DNA of 64,000 nt, taken from assembly GCA_964571855.1 (NCBI GenBank), contig CAZNDO010000003.1, forward strand, positions 150,722-214,721. Direction: 5' to 3'. This document shows positions 35,417 through 43,419 of the stretch, in pieces. This stretch comes from CAYYFX01 sp964571855 (GTDB lineage Bacteria > ARS69). Numbering within the stretch: the first letter of the stretch is position 1; each line of letters begins with the position of its first letter. A program made the translations under genes and the position numbers. The notes under the pieces are model-generated. The model saw nothing but the letters and a program-made list of their open reading frames with translations. It was not told where the DNA came from and did no database searches.

Positions 35417-36607
35417 GTGAGGAAGCCCCGCAGGCGCCCCGTCGCGATGGCTCTGGCCCTGGTCGTCCCCGCGCTCGCGGGCTGCGACGAGAAGGTCGCC
35501 GGACCCTCGGACCGGACCGCGCCGGAAGCGTCCATTTCGTCCCCCGCGAGCGGCAGCCAGGTGTCCGGCGTCGGCTTCTTCGTGGAGGTCACCGCCACGG
35601 ACGACACCGGCGTGGAGCGCGTGGAGGTGTCGGTGGACGGCGGTGCCGCGGTCGTGCTGACCGATCCGCCGTACCGCGCCCACGTGGTCACGCTGGCGGC
35701 GACCACCGGCGCCGCACTGCAGATCACGGCCACGGCGTACGACGCGGCCGGGAACTCCGACGCGAGCACGGCCTCGGTGGACGTCGCGCCGCGCAACCTC
35801 GTGAAGCTCACGACCGACACGCAGATGGACATGCACCCGGCGTGGTCGCCGGACGGCATGCGCATCGCGTTCCAGTCGAACCGGGGCAGCGGCGAGATGA
35901 ACGTGTGGGTGATGGACGCCGACGGCGGCAACGCGGTGCAGCTCACCGCGAACGTGAACGAGGACCGGAATCCCGCGTGGTCCCCCGACGGCGCGTGGAT
36001 CGCGTTCGACTCCGATCGCGAGGGCACGTTCGACATCTGGCGGATGCCGGTGGCCACCGGCGAGGCGGACGCGGAGAACCTCACGTTCGGCAACGACGAC
36101 GACATCGAGCCCTCCTGGAGCCCGGACGGCACGGAGATCTACTTCGCCTCGAGCCGCGGCGCCGAGACCGACTACGACATCTGGCGGCAGGCGGTGCCCG
36201 GCGGCACGGCGTCGCCGGTGACGAGCTTCGACGTCGACGAGCGCTCGCCCGCGGTCTCGCCCGACGGGGCGCGCCTCGCGTTCTCGTCGTCCCTCAACTT
36301 CACGACCCCGCGCATCTACACGATGACGCTCGGCGATCCCGCCGTGACCCCGCTGTCCGGCGACTCCGGCGAGACGGACCTGGATCCGGCGTGGGCGCCG
36401 GGTGGCAACACGATCGTGTTCACGCGCTCCGCCGGCCTGGACGGCAACCTGTGGTTCGAGCCGGTCACCGCCGACGCCACGCCGGCGCAGGCCACCTTCG
36501 GCAGCGGCACGATCGGCGACGGCGGCGCGGCGTGGCATCCGGACGGCGACCGGATCGCGTTCCACTCCGACCGCGACGGCAACGCCGACATCTGGTTGCT
36601 GGAGTAG
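35417..36607 (+). CDS. Lipoprotein with Ig-like domain and TolB-type PD40 propeller
   Basis: 396 residues. GTG 35417 has GGAGGA 6 nt upstream and gives a lipoprotein signal ending ALAG|C at Cys23. Residues about 30-115 form an Ig-like domain (ASISSPASGSQVSGVGFFVEVTATDDTGVERVEVSVDGG). Residues about 118-396 carry six PD40/WD40-like blades with the repeated (A/P)WSPDGxxIAFxSxR motif (HPAWSPDGMRIAFQSN, NPAWSPDGAWIAFDSD, EPSWSPDGTEIYFASS). Such TolB-like propellers sit in the periplasm and bind protein or glycan partners. Stands alone between divergent and convergent genes and is followed by the long palindrome. Confidence 0.85.
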   Translation: MRKPRRRPVAMALALVVPALAGCDEKVAGPSDRTAPEASISSPASGSQVSGVGFFVEVTATDDTGVERVEVSVDGGAAVVLTDPPYRAHVVTLAATTGAALQITATAYDAAGNSDASTASVDVAPRNLVKLTTDTQMDMHPAWSPDGMRIAFQSNRGSGEMNVWVMDADGGNAVQLTANVNEDRNPAWSPDGAWIAFDSDREGTFDIWRMPVATGEADAENLTFGNDDDIEPSWSPDGTEIYFASSRGAETDYDIWRQAVPGGTASPVTSFDVDERSPAVSPDGARLAFSSSLNFTTPRIYTMTLGDPAVTPLSGDSGETDLDPAWAPGGNTIVFTRSAGLDGNLWFEPVTADATPAQATFGSGTIGDGGAAWHPDGDRIAFHSDRDGNADIWLLE

Positions 36608-36889
36608 CGCGCAGCGAGCGGCCGCCCGCGCAGCGGTTCGGTGGAGCGTACGGTCGAGGATCGGGGCCGGAAGGTGCGGCCCGCCGGATCGGCCGGTTGC
36701 GCCGGGGTCCTCCTCGCGGGCCTCTGCGCGCGAACGCGCCGCGGCCTTCGGCCGCGTGCGTGCGTGCTCGAACGCCCGCGAGGAGGACCCCGGCGCAACC
36801 GACCGGTCCGGGGACCCCACCTTCCGGCCCCGATCCTCGACCACACGCTCCACCGCGCGCCGCGCGGCCGTCCGCGCGCGGCGCGCTTC
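36605..36889. repeat. Large imperfect palindrome between convergent genes
   Basis: The left arm beginning GTGGAGCG at 36641 is matched almost base for base by the reverse complement of the right arm ending CGCTCCAC at 36853. The arms are about 80 nt each and share GGTCGAGGATCGGGGCCGG and GGTTGCGCCGGGGTCCTCC. The centre is a small hairpin CGCGGCC-TTC-GGCCGCG (36740-36756). A weaker match extends the symmetry outward to about 36605-36889. It fills nearly all of the 318-nt gap. It may be a bidirectional terminator, a MITE-like element or a structured RNA. No protein is coded. Confidence 0.8.
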
Positions 36890-36925
36890 TCCGCTTGGGC
36901 GGGTGGCGCCCGCCGGGGGCGGGGG

Positions 36926-37648
36926 CTAGCGGTAGATCGACTTCACGCGGCCGAACGTCGTCGGGGGCACGCCGACGGGGCCGCCGTAGGTGAAGGCCAG
37001 GTCGTCCAGGGAATAGTGGCTGTCGGTGCCGGACGCGATGTGCAGCGTGGCGGTGTTGAACGGGGACGAGGATACGAGGCCGAAGAAGGACTCGCCCGCG
37101 TCGCCGTTCGGCGGGATCGACCACGTGCCGCCCGCGGCGGTGATCTCCAGGGTTGCGGTGTCCAGGTCCACGAGGTCGAGGCCCAGCGCGGTCAGGAAGC
37201 CGCCGAAGACGAGCATCACGTCCGCGGAGAGGTCCGCGACCTCGGTGTCGGCGCCCAGGTACTTCTGGCCGCCCGGCGTGGTGTTGTGGTTGCCGAAGCA
37301 CGGCTCGCGCTGCAGCTTCAGCGCCGCGGGGCTCGACGTGGCCGTGAAGTCATCGAAGGGGAGCACGAGCGCGCCGGGGCCGTCGCACAGCGCGGTGGAC
37401 GGATCGTCCTCGAACGTCTCGTGCGTCACGCTTCCCGCCGCGGCCAGGAACGCGGCACGGTCGGTGAAGACCTGCACGCTCCCCTTCGGTTGCAACAGCG
37501 GGTGGATCGGCGCGGCCGGCGGCGCATCGGGAAGTCGGGGGTTGCCGTCCCGGTCGAAGGCGGTTCCGTCGCCCGGGGTGTCGGCCCGGGCCGGGCCGGC
37601 GAGGATCAGGGTGAGCGCGGCGATCGCGAGTGAAGTGGCAAGGCGCAT
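36926..37648 (-). CDS. Secreted protein with GVPPTTFGRVKSIYR tail (paralog A)
   Basis: 240 residues with signal peptide (cleavage about ARA|DTPG). After it comes FDRDGNPR, shared with the upstream paralog. The middle holds VFTDRAAFLAAAG...HETFEDDP, a pattern of extracellular lectin-like beta-sandwich proteins, then PCFGNHNTTPGGQKYLGADT, LDLVDLDTATLEI and DSHYSLDDLAFTYGG. The protein ends precisely with TTFGRVKSIYR, one of four such tails in this window. Function unknown; likely exported and possibly surface-attached through the tail. A TTGAGC...N18...TAGGCT pair upstream (about 37694-37723) could be its promoter. Confidence 0.68.
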   Translation of the reverse strand: MRLATSLAIAALTLILAGPARADTPGDGTAFDRDGNPRLPDAPPAAPIHPLLQPKGSVQVFTDRAAFLAAAGSVTHETFEDDPSTALCDGPGALVLPFDDFTATSSPAALKLQREPCFGNHNTTPGGQKYLGADTEVADLSADVMLVFGGFLTALGLDLVDLDTATLEITAAGGTWSIPPNGDAGESFFGLVSSSPFNTATLHIASGTDSHYSLDDLAFTYGGPVGVPPTTFGRVKSIYR

Positions 37649-37754
37649 GTCCGGCTCCCTCCGCGGTCTCCGGTGCGGAGACCCGCGAGACGCAGCCTAG
37701 ACCCGTTGCGCCTTCCGGCTCAAGCGCTGGCGTTCGCGCCCGTGCCGCGCCGCG

Positions 37755-38471
37755 TCACCGGAACGACGCTTTGAGGCGACCCCAGTGCGTGAAGTTCCCG
37801 CCCGGGACGTCCACCGGCCCCGGCGACGCGACGCCGTACGTGACGTCGTCGAAGCTGTAGTGGCTGTCCCCGTCCTCACCGGTGACGCGACACGTCACCG
37901 TGGAGAACGCGTCGGACGCGAGGATGCCGAAGAACGCCTGCCCGCCGTCCCCCGTGGCGGGGACGAGGAACGTCCGGCCGCCGATGGTCAGCTCGAGGGC
38001 GGCGGTGTCCAGGTCCACGAGGTAGCAGCCGAACGAGTGGAGCGGCGGATCGAACGTGAACGTCACCGCCGCCGAGGTGCCCGCCGAGTCCGTGTCGGCG
38101 CCGAGGTACCGCTTCCCGCCGGTCGTGGTGTTGTGGTTGCCGAAGCACCCGTCCCGCAGCAGCTTCAGCGCCGGCGGGTCGGACGCCGCTTCGAAGTTGA
38201 AGAACGCCATGAACGCCACGCCGCCGCTGTCGCAGTCCGCGGTCCACGGCTCGCGCTCGAAGTTCTCGGTCAGCCCGGAGGTGGCCTCCAGGAACTCGAC
38301 ACGGTCCGAGAAGGTCAGGACGGCCGCCGCCGTCGCGGGCGCCGGTTCCGCCGGCCGGGGGCGCGCCGGCGGCCCGTCGCCGCGCGGATTGCCGTCCCGG
38401 TCGACGGCCGGGGTCGCCCACGAAACCCCGGAAATCCCCAGGATCAGTGCGCTGAGTGCCAGGATTCGCAT
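37755..38471 (-). CDS. Secreted protein with FTHWGRLKASFR tail (paralog B)
   Basis: 238 residues from ATG 38471 (AAGGAG upstream). It has a signal peptide (MRILALSALILGISGVSWA), then VDRDGNPR, FSDRVEFLEATSG...ENFERE, GCFGNHNTTTGGKRYLGADT, CYLVDLDTAALEL and DSHYSFDDVTYG. The block order and wording follow paralog A closely, showing an old tandem duplication. It ends with NFTHWGRLKASFR immediately before the stop. Cysteine pairs could form disulfides. Function unknown. A 17-bp perfect palindrome lies about 67 nt upstream of the start. Confidence 0.68.
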   Translation of the reverse strand: MRILALSALILGISGVSWATPAVDRDGNPRGDGPPARPRPAEPAPATAAAVLTFSDRVEFLEATSGLTENFEREPWTADCDSGGVAFMAFFNFEAASDPPALKLLRDGCFGNHNTTTGGKRYLGADTDSAGTSAAVTFTFDPPLHSFGCYLVDLDTAALELTIGGRTFLVPATGDGGQAFFGILASDAFSTVTCRVTGEDGDSHYSFDDVTYGVASPGPVDVPGGNFTHWGRLKASFR

Positions 38472-38537
38472 GACGCAACTCCTTGTGCGCCCGCCACTTG
38501 AGTGCCTCGATGCTACCAGACGCGCCGACGGCCCGCC

Positions 38538-38554
38538 TGTCCGATCGTCGGACA
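38538..38554. promoter_or_regulatory. 17-bp perfect palindrome
   Basis: TGTCCGA-TCG-TCGGACA (38538-38554) lies between mtnP and the secreted paralog B gene, both on the minus strand. It could be an operator for paralog B or, with its 3-nt loop, a weak terminator for mtnP. No T-run follows. Confidence 0.4.
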
Positions 38555-38615
38555 AGGCAGCCGCCGTCCGGGTCACCCGGACCGCTCCGGACGGGGGAGG
38601 CGCCGCGGCGGTCGC

Positions 38616-39479
38616 TCAGCCCAGGTACCGGCCGAGCAGCAGCTCCAGGCGCTCGCGGGCGGCCGGCGGGATTGCGTCCCGGGCCGTCAGGATGGCGTTC
38701 GCGAGGCTCCCCCGATGCGGGTTCGCCAGGTCCGCCGGGAAGTCCCGGCAGAGGTGCCGGACCGTGGCCTTCGCCCGGTCCACGTTCCGGTGCAGCACGC
38801 GGATCACCTCCTCCACGGAGACGTCCTCGTGCGTCTCGTGCCAGCAGTCGTAGTCCGTCGCGAGCGCGAGGGTGGCGAACGCCAGCTCCGCCTCCCGCGC
38901 CAGCTTCGCCTCGGTCAGGTTCGTCATCCCGATCACGTCCGCGCCCCAGCTCCGGTACAGCCGGCTCTCCGCGCGCGTGGAGAACGCGGGGCCCTCCATG
39001 CACACGTAGGTCCCGCCGCGGTGCACCTTCGCCCCGGACTTCTCCGCGGCGTCCGCCAGCACCGAAGCCAGCTCCGCCGTGATCGGATCCGCGAACATCA
39101 CGTGCACGACCGCGCCCTCGTCGAAGAACGTGGCCGCGCGGTCCTTCGTGCGGTCGATGTGCTGGTCGATCACGACGAAGTCCCCCGGGCGGATCTCCTC
39201 CTTCAGGCTGCCGCAGGCGGAGACCGCGATCACGAACTCCACGCCGAGCTTCTTCATGCCCCAGAGGTTCGCCCGGTAGTTGATGCCCGACGGGCTCACC
39301 CGGTGGCCACGCCCGTGCCGGGACAGGAACACGACCTCCCGGCCCTCGAGCCGCCCGGTGACGAACGCGTCCGACGGCTTGCCGAACGGCGTGTCCAGCG
39401 CGACCTCGCGCGCATCCTCGAATCCCTCCATGGCGTACAGACCGCTGCCGCCGATGACGCCGATGCGACCCTGGGGCAT
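38616..39479 (-). CDS. mtnP: S-methyl-5'-thioadenosine phosphorylase
   Basis: 287 residues from ATG 39479 (AAGGA 6 nt upstream; an ATG two codons earlier is too close to it). The enzyme splits methylthioadenosine with phosphate into adenine and methylthioribose 1-phosphate. Family motifs are IGVIGGSGLYAM, FLSRHGRGHRVSPSGINYRAN (phosphate/ribose site), SACGSLKEEIRPGDFVVIDQ, YVCMEGPAFSTRAES and VIGMTNLTEAKLAREAEL, with NLTE typical of MTA-type enzymes. Normal length. No other methionine-salvage gene is nearby. Confidence 0.92.
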   Translation of the reverse strand: MPQGRIGVIGGSGLYAMEGFEDAREVALDTPFGKPSDAFVTGRLEGREVVFLSRHGRGHRVSPSGINYRANLWGMKKLGVEFVIAVSACGSLKEEIRPGDFVVIDQHIDRTKDRAATFFDEGAVVHVMFADPITAELASVLADAAEKSGAKVHRGGTYVCMEGPAFSTRAESRLYRSWGADVIGMTNLTEAKLAREAELAFATLALATDYDCWHETHEDVSVEEVIRVLHRNVDRAKATVRHLCRDFPADLANPHRGSLANAILTARDAIPPAARERLELLLGRYLG

Positions 39480-39554
39480 CTGCATTCCTTCGCGATGCCG
39501 CCGCGCGGATCGCCGGTTGGGGGTTGCGCGGCCGCGCAGCGGCCGGATCGCCGG

Positions 39555-40028
39555 CTACTGCGCCGCGGCCGCCGGCTCCGCGCCGAGCGTGAAGTCCTGC
39601 GACGCGATCACGTCGCCCGCCTCCGTGGCCACGTCCACGCGCGCGGCGCCGGACCACGACGGGTCGATGGTCTTCCGGCTCCAGCAGCGCCAGTGCGACG
39701 CGCCCACCTCGATGGGCAGCTCCAGGACCATGCGGTCCCCGACGTACCACCGGTGGTACAAGGTCTTCCCTTCGCCGTTCTCCACCTGCGTGAAGCACAT
39801 CAGCTTGTCCACGTCCGCCGGGAACGACGTGCCGGCGTCCACGGGCTCGCGCTCCTGCACGTCGCGGCACAGGACGATGCGCGCCACCTCGGGCGCCCCG
39901 GCCGGGGCCGGCGTGGCGGACGGCGCGACGTCGGCCGCGGGCTCCGCGGACTGGGCGCGGGCCGGCGGGGCGACGCAAAGGACGGCGAACGCGAGCGAAA
40001 GGACACACGCGGAGCGGATGGCATTCAT
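39555..40028 (-). CDS. Secreted DUF2914 protein
   Basis: 157 residues; GGAGGAAGTGGCC precedes the ATG at 40028. Signal peptide ends PARA|QS. A Pro/Ala linker leads to a DUF2914-type domain (about 50-150): ARIVLCRDVQEREPVDAG, DKLMCFTQVEN, KTLYHRWYVGDRMVLELPIEVG, HWRCWSRKTIDPSWSGAARVDV. This is a small extracytoplasmic beta domain of unknown function found in Deltaproteobacteria and FCB bacteria. It sits between mtnP and the end of the Bat operon. Confidence 0.8.
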   Translation of the reverse strand: MNAIRSACVLSLAFAVLCVAPPARAQSAEPAADVAPSATPAPAGAPEVARIVLCRDVQEREPVDAGTSFPADVDKLMCFTQVENGEGKTLYHRWYVGDRMVLELPIEVGASHWRCWSRKTIDPSWSGAARVDVATEAGDVIASQDFTLGAEPAAAAQ

Positions 40029-40116
40029 GGCCACTTCCTCCGGTTGCGGGCTACTTCGGGGGAACCCCTTCTTGCTAACGCACGGCGGGCCCGCGCGCAA
40101 GGGTCCGTTTCGGGCG

Positions 40117-40878
40117 TCAGAGGCGCGCGATGCGCGAGGACTCGATCCAGCCGCGCAGGTCGCCGGAGAGGGAGATCTCCGTCCAGTCGCCGCGCGTCCC
40201 CTCCACCACCACCTCCGCGCCCTCGTGCAGCACGAACGCCGTGGGGAAGTCCGGGCCCGGGGCGTTGCGCACGGCCGCCTCCTCGGCGAGGACCACGGCC
40301 TCGTCCAGCGACGCCGCGCGGTGCGCCACGGCCGCCGCCGCCGCGAACGCCACGGCCCAGGCCGCCAGCGCCACGGCCGCCACGCGCCGCCAGGCGTCGG
40401 TCCCGCGCGGCGCGAGCTGCCACGCCACCCCGGCCAGCGCCGCCAGGACCCAGAGCGCGCCGGCCACCCGGAACGCCTCCGCGGACGTCACGCGGTCCAG
40501 CGGCGTCTCCACCCGCCGGTCCGCCGGCTCGCCGGTGCCCTCCACGCGGTCGACCGCGAGGAAGCGCGCGTACTCCAGGTTCGCGGCCACGTCCTCGTCG
40601 CGCGGCGCGAGCGCGTGCGCGCGGCGGTAGTGCCAGATCGCGCGGCCGAGCCGGCCCGTCTTGAAGTACGCGTTGCCGAGGTCGTAGTGGACGACCGCGT
40701 CGTCGTAGCCGAGATCCAGCACCTCGCGGAAGTCCGTCGCCGCCGCCTCGTACTCGCCCTTCTCGTAGGCGGCGATCCCGCGCGCGAGGAGCGCCTCGGC
40801 GGAGTCCGCCGCGTGCGCCGGCGCGGGGGCGAGGGACGCGAGGAGCATGCCCGCGAGCAGGGCGGCCGCGCGCGTCAT
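40117..40878 (-). CDS. batE: BatE-like TPR protein with SH3 domain
   Basis: 253 residues, last gene of the Bat operon. Signal peptide (ending AHA|AD), TPR pair about 28-100 (LLARGIAAYEKGEYEAAATDFREVLDLGYDDAVVHYDLGNAYFKTGRLGRAIWHYRRA), two membrane helices (about 140-185), and a C-terminal SH3-like domain (VRNAPGPDFPTAFVLHEGAEVVVEGTRGDWTEISLSGDLRGWI). This domain order is that of BatE. The ATG overlaps the batD stop (ATGA). Confidence 0.87.
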   Translation of the reverse strand: MTRAAALLAGMLLASLAPAPAHAADSAEALLARGIAAYEKGEYEAAATDFREVLDLGYDDAVVHYDLGNAYFKTGRLGRAIWHYRRAHALAPRDEDVAANLEYARFLAVDRVEGTGEPADRRVETPLDRVTSAEAFRVAGALWVLAALAGVAWQLAPRGTDAWRRVAAVALAAWAVAFAAAAAVAHRAASLDEAVVLAEEAAVRNAPGPDFPTAFVLHEGAEVVVEGTRGDWTEISLSGDLRGWIESSRIARL

Positions 40879-42686
40879 CGCCGCTCCGCCTCCGCCACCC
40901 AGCGGCGTGCGCGCTCCACGAGTTCGGCCGCCGCCGCGGCGTCCGAGCCGAGCGGGGAGAAGCGGGCGCCGTCGCAGGCGGCCAGCATCCCGAACAGGGC
41001 GTCCGCCTCCTCGGCCGGGAACCCTGCTTCGCCCAGGCCGCGGCGCACGGCGTCCTCGTCCAGGTTCGCGGCCGCGAGGTGCAGCCGGTCCGCGGCGTAC
41101 CCGCGCAGCGCGGCGGACGTGGCGGCGAACGCGGCGGAGAGGTCCCCGCCCGACAGCGCGGTGCGCGCCACGTCGAAGCGCTTGCCGGCGGACTTCGCCG
41201 CGCCGCGGCGGCGCGCGTAGCGTCGATCGCTGCGGAGACGGTCCCGCTGCCGGCGGAGGGCCACGGACCCGGCGAACAGCAGAAGGGGCAGCGCGTGCGC
41301 GGCGAGCAGCCCCCCGTCGCGCCAGGGCGCGGCGTCCCCGCGCGACAGCCGCCCCGGGACCGGCTTCACGTAACGGATGTCCCGCTCCCGCAGGCGCACG
41401 CGCTCCTTCGCGAGGGACGGATCGCCGTCCCGCGCGAGCGCCTCGTCCATGGCCGTGGCCTCCACGTCCAGGGGGACGGCCTCCGTGGCCAGCGTGCGGT
41501 ACTCGCCCGCCGCGGGATCGAACACGCTCATGCGCACGGGCGGGATCTCGGTCACGCCGCCCGTCGTGGGCACGAGCACGTACTCCCACACCTTCTCGCC
41601 GTGGATCCTCCCGTCCACCGCGCGGCTGCTCTCGTCCGCCTTCGACTCGTACACCTTGAAGCCGTCGAGGTCGTCCAGGTCCGGCGCCGGCGCCCCCTTC
41701 ACGTTCCCCTCGCCGGCGAGCTTCAGCGTGAACGTGATCGGCTCGCCCGCCTTCACCGCCGTGCGGTCCACGGACCCGGCCAGCGTGAACCGCCCCACGA
41801 GGCCGCCGAAGTCCTCCGGTTGTCCCTCCGCGGGGAGCGCCCGGACCCGCACGGTCACGGGATCCGTCTTCAGCACCACCTCGCGCCCGCCGAACCCGCC
41901 GAACGGATCGCCGCCGCCGAAGAAGTCGAAGGGATCCCGGCGCGTGCGGCGGGGATCCGGGACCGTGGTGCGGAGCTGCGCCTCGCCGATGGTGTGCTCC
42001 CCGGGGCCCGTGGGGAACAGCGCGATGCGCACGCGCTCCGCCACGTAGCGGCGGCCGTCCAGCACCACCTCGCGCGGCTCGGACGTGTCCAGCTCCTCGG
42101 TCCAGAAGCCCGTGGTGGAGGGCGGCGTGTACTGCGGTCCCTGCGCGAGGCGCACGCGCCGCAGGAACGTGAAGGTCCACGTGATCTGCTGGTTCACCCA
42201 GGGCGTCTCGTCGTCCACCTCGCCGAGCACGATGATGTCGTTCCCGGCGGTGCCGGACGTCGCCTCCCCGTCGCCGCCGAAGCGCGGGACGGTGGTGGCG
42301 GATCCCGCCGGCTTCACCGCGATCGTGACCGTCCCGCTGCGCACGGCGTCGTTCCCCGATCCCGCGATGGCGGGACCCAGGACGTACGTGCCCTCGGCGT
42401 CCGCGACCATCACGTACTGCAGCGTCAGGCTGGTGGTGGCCTGGCCGTTCACGTACGAGAAGTTCTGCGACGAGTACGAGCTGATCTGCCGGAAGCCCTC
42501 CACCGGGGGCAGCTCCGGCTGCGGCAGGCGACCCACGCCGCCGTGCGTCACCTGCACGGCCACGGTGAACTGCTCGCCCACGGTCACCTCCGTGCGCGAC
42601 GCGTCCAGCGAGACCTCCAGCGCGGCCGCCGGGCCCGCGAGCGCGACGAGGAGCGCGGCCGCCGCCGCGACGTGCCTACCAGTCAT
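40875..42686 (-). CDS. batD: BatD-like protein (oxygen-tolerance family)
   Basis: 603 residues with signal peptide (ending AAA|LEV). Tandem Ig-like domains follow: VSLDASRTEVTVGEQFTVAVQV, QQITWTFTFLRRVRLAQGPQYTPPSTTGFWTEEL, LAGSVDRTAVKAGEPITFTLKL. One membrane helix near residue 450 (LLAAHALPLLLFAGSVAL) precedes a cytoplasmic helical C-terminus. Matches the BatD family, which works with BatA/B/C and MoxR at the inner membrane. Overlaps batC by 11 nt and batE by 4 nt. Confidence 0.9.
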   Translation of the reverse strand: MTGRHVAAAAALLVALAGPAAALEVSLDASRTEVTVGEQFTVAVQVTHGGVGRLPQPELPPVEGFRQISSYSSQNFSYVNGQATTSLTLQYVMVADAEGTYVLGPAIAGSGNDAVRSGTVTIAVKPAGSATTVPRFGGDGEATSGTAGNDIIVLGEVDDETPWVNQQITWTFTFLRRVRLAQGPQYTPPSTTGFWTEELDTSEPREVVLDGRRYVAERVRIALFPTGPGEHTIGEAQLRTTVPDPRRTRRDPFDFFGGGDPFGGFGGREVVLKTDPVTVRVRALPAEGQPEDFGGLVGRFTLAGSVDRTAVKAGEPITFTLKLAGEGNVKGAPAPDLDDLDGFKVYESKADESSRAVDGRIHGEKVWEYVLVPTTGGVTEIPPVRMSVFDPAAGEYRTLATEAVPLDVEATAMDEALARDGDPSLAKERVRLRERDIRYVKPVPGRLSRGDAAPWRDGGLLAAHALPLLLFAGSVALRRQRDRLRSDRRYARRRGAAKSAGKRFDVARTALSGGDLSAAFAATSAALRGYAADRLHLAAANLDEDAVRRGLGEAGFPAEEADALFGMLAACDGARFSPLGSDAAAAAELVERARRWVAEAERR

Positions 42687-43419
42687 GGGTGGCCGGTCCG
42701 GGCTCGGGGTCCTGGTCGCGGAGCTGGTCCAGCACTTTCAGCTCGTCCCCCTGGATGGCGTTCAGCAGCCGCTCCGCGTCCTCGCGCGAGAAGCGCTCCG
42801 GCCGGGGCGCCTGCGTGGAGTCCTGCGGCGTGGGCTCCGACTGCGGCTCCTCGTTCTCCTGCGGCTGCTGCTCGGGCGGCGGCTCGTCCCCGGGTTGCTG
42901 CTGTTGCTGTTGCTGCTGCTGCTCGTCCTCGCCCTGATTCTCGTCCTGCTGTTGCTGCTGCTGTTGCGGCTGCTGCTGTTGCTGCTGGAGACGCTGCAGC
43001 GCGATCTCCAGGTTGCGACGCGCGTCCGCGTCCGCCGGGTCCAGGTCCAGGCTCTTGAGGTACGAGTCCACCGCCTCGCCGTACTGCTGCCCCTCGAGGT
43101 ACACGTTGCCGAGGTTGTACAGCGCGTCGGCGGCGATCCCGGCGTCCTTCGAAGCGGCCGCCGCCAGCAGGGCGTCGCGCGCGGCTGCGGCCTCGCCGCC
43201 CTTCGCCAGCGCCACGCCCTTGTTGAAGTCCGGGATGGGGCTGGACGGGTCCACGCGCGCGGCGCTGTCGTACTGCTCCACGGCCGCGGGCGCGTCCCCG
43301 GCCTTCGCCTTCCGGTTGCCCTCCTCCACGTGCTTGTGGAAGGGGTCGAAGAAGGACCAGCCCAGCGCGAACGGCGCGAGCGCGAGCACGATCCACGGGC
43401 GGCGCAGCGCGGCGCGCAT
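42676..43419 (-). CDS. batC: BatC-like TPR protein with polyglutamine region
   Basis: 247 residues. N-terminal signal/anchor (about 5-22), TPR repeats about 28-140 (AVEQYDSAARVDPSSPIPDFNKGVALAKGG; ALYNLGNVYLEGQQYGEAVDSYLKSLDLD). A low-complexity region about 148-205 has three glutamine runs, up to nine in a row, broken by acidic and proline residues. The C-terminal RFSREDAERLLNAIQGDELKVL box is conserved in BatC proteins. Codons are a CAG/CAA mix, so slippage in the repeat is possible. Its start overlaps the batB stop by one base (TGATG). Confidence 0.87.
   Translation of the reverse strand: MRAALRRPWIVLALAPFALGWSFFDPFHKHVEEGNRKAKAGDAPAAVEQYDSAARVDPSSPIPDFNKGVALAKGGEAAAARDALLAAAASKDAGIAADALYNLGNVYLEGQQYGEAVDSYLKSLDLDPADADARRNLEIALQRLQQQQQQPQQQQQQQDENQGEDEQQQQQQQQQPGDEPPPEQQPQENEEPQSEPTPQDSTQAPRPERFSREDAERLLNAIQGDELKVLDQLRDQDPEPGPATHDW

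Noticed and set aside
36605..36925. Small proteins coded in the palindrome on both strands
   Set aside because: The frames mirror each other because the DNA is palindromic; no start signals or domains support coding.
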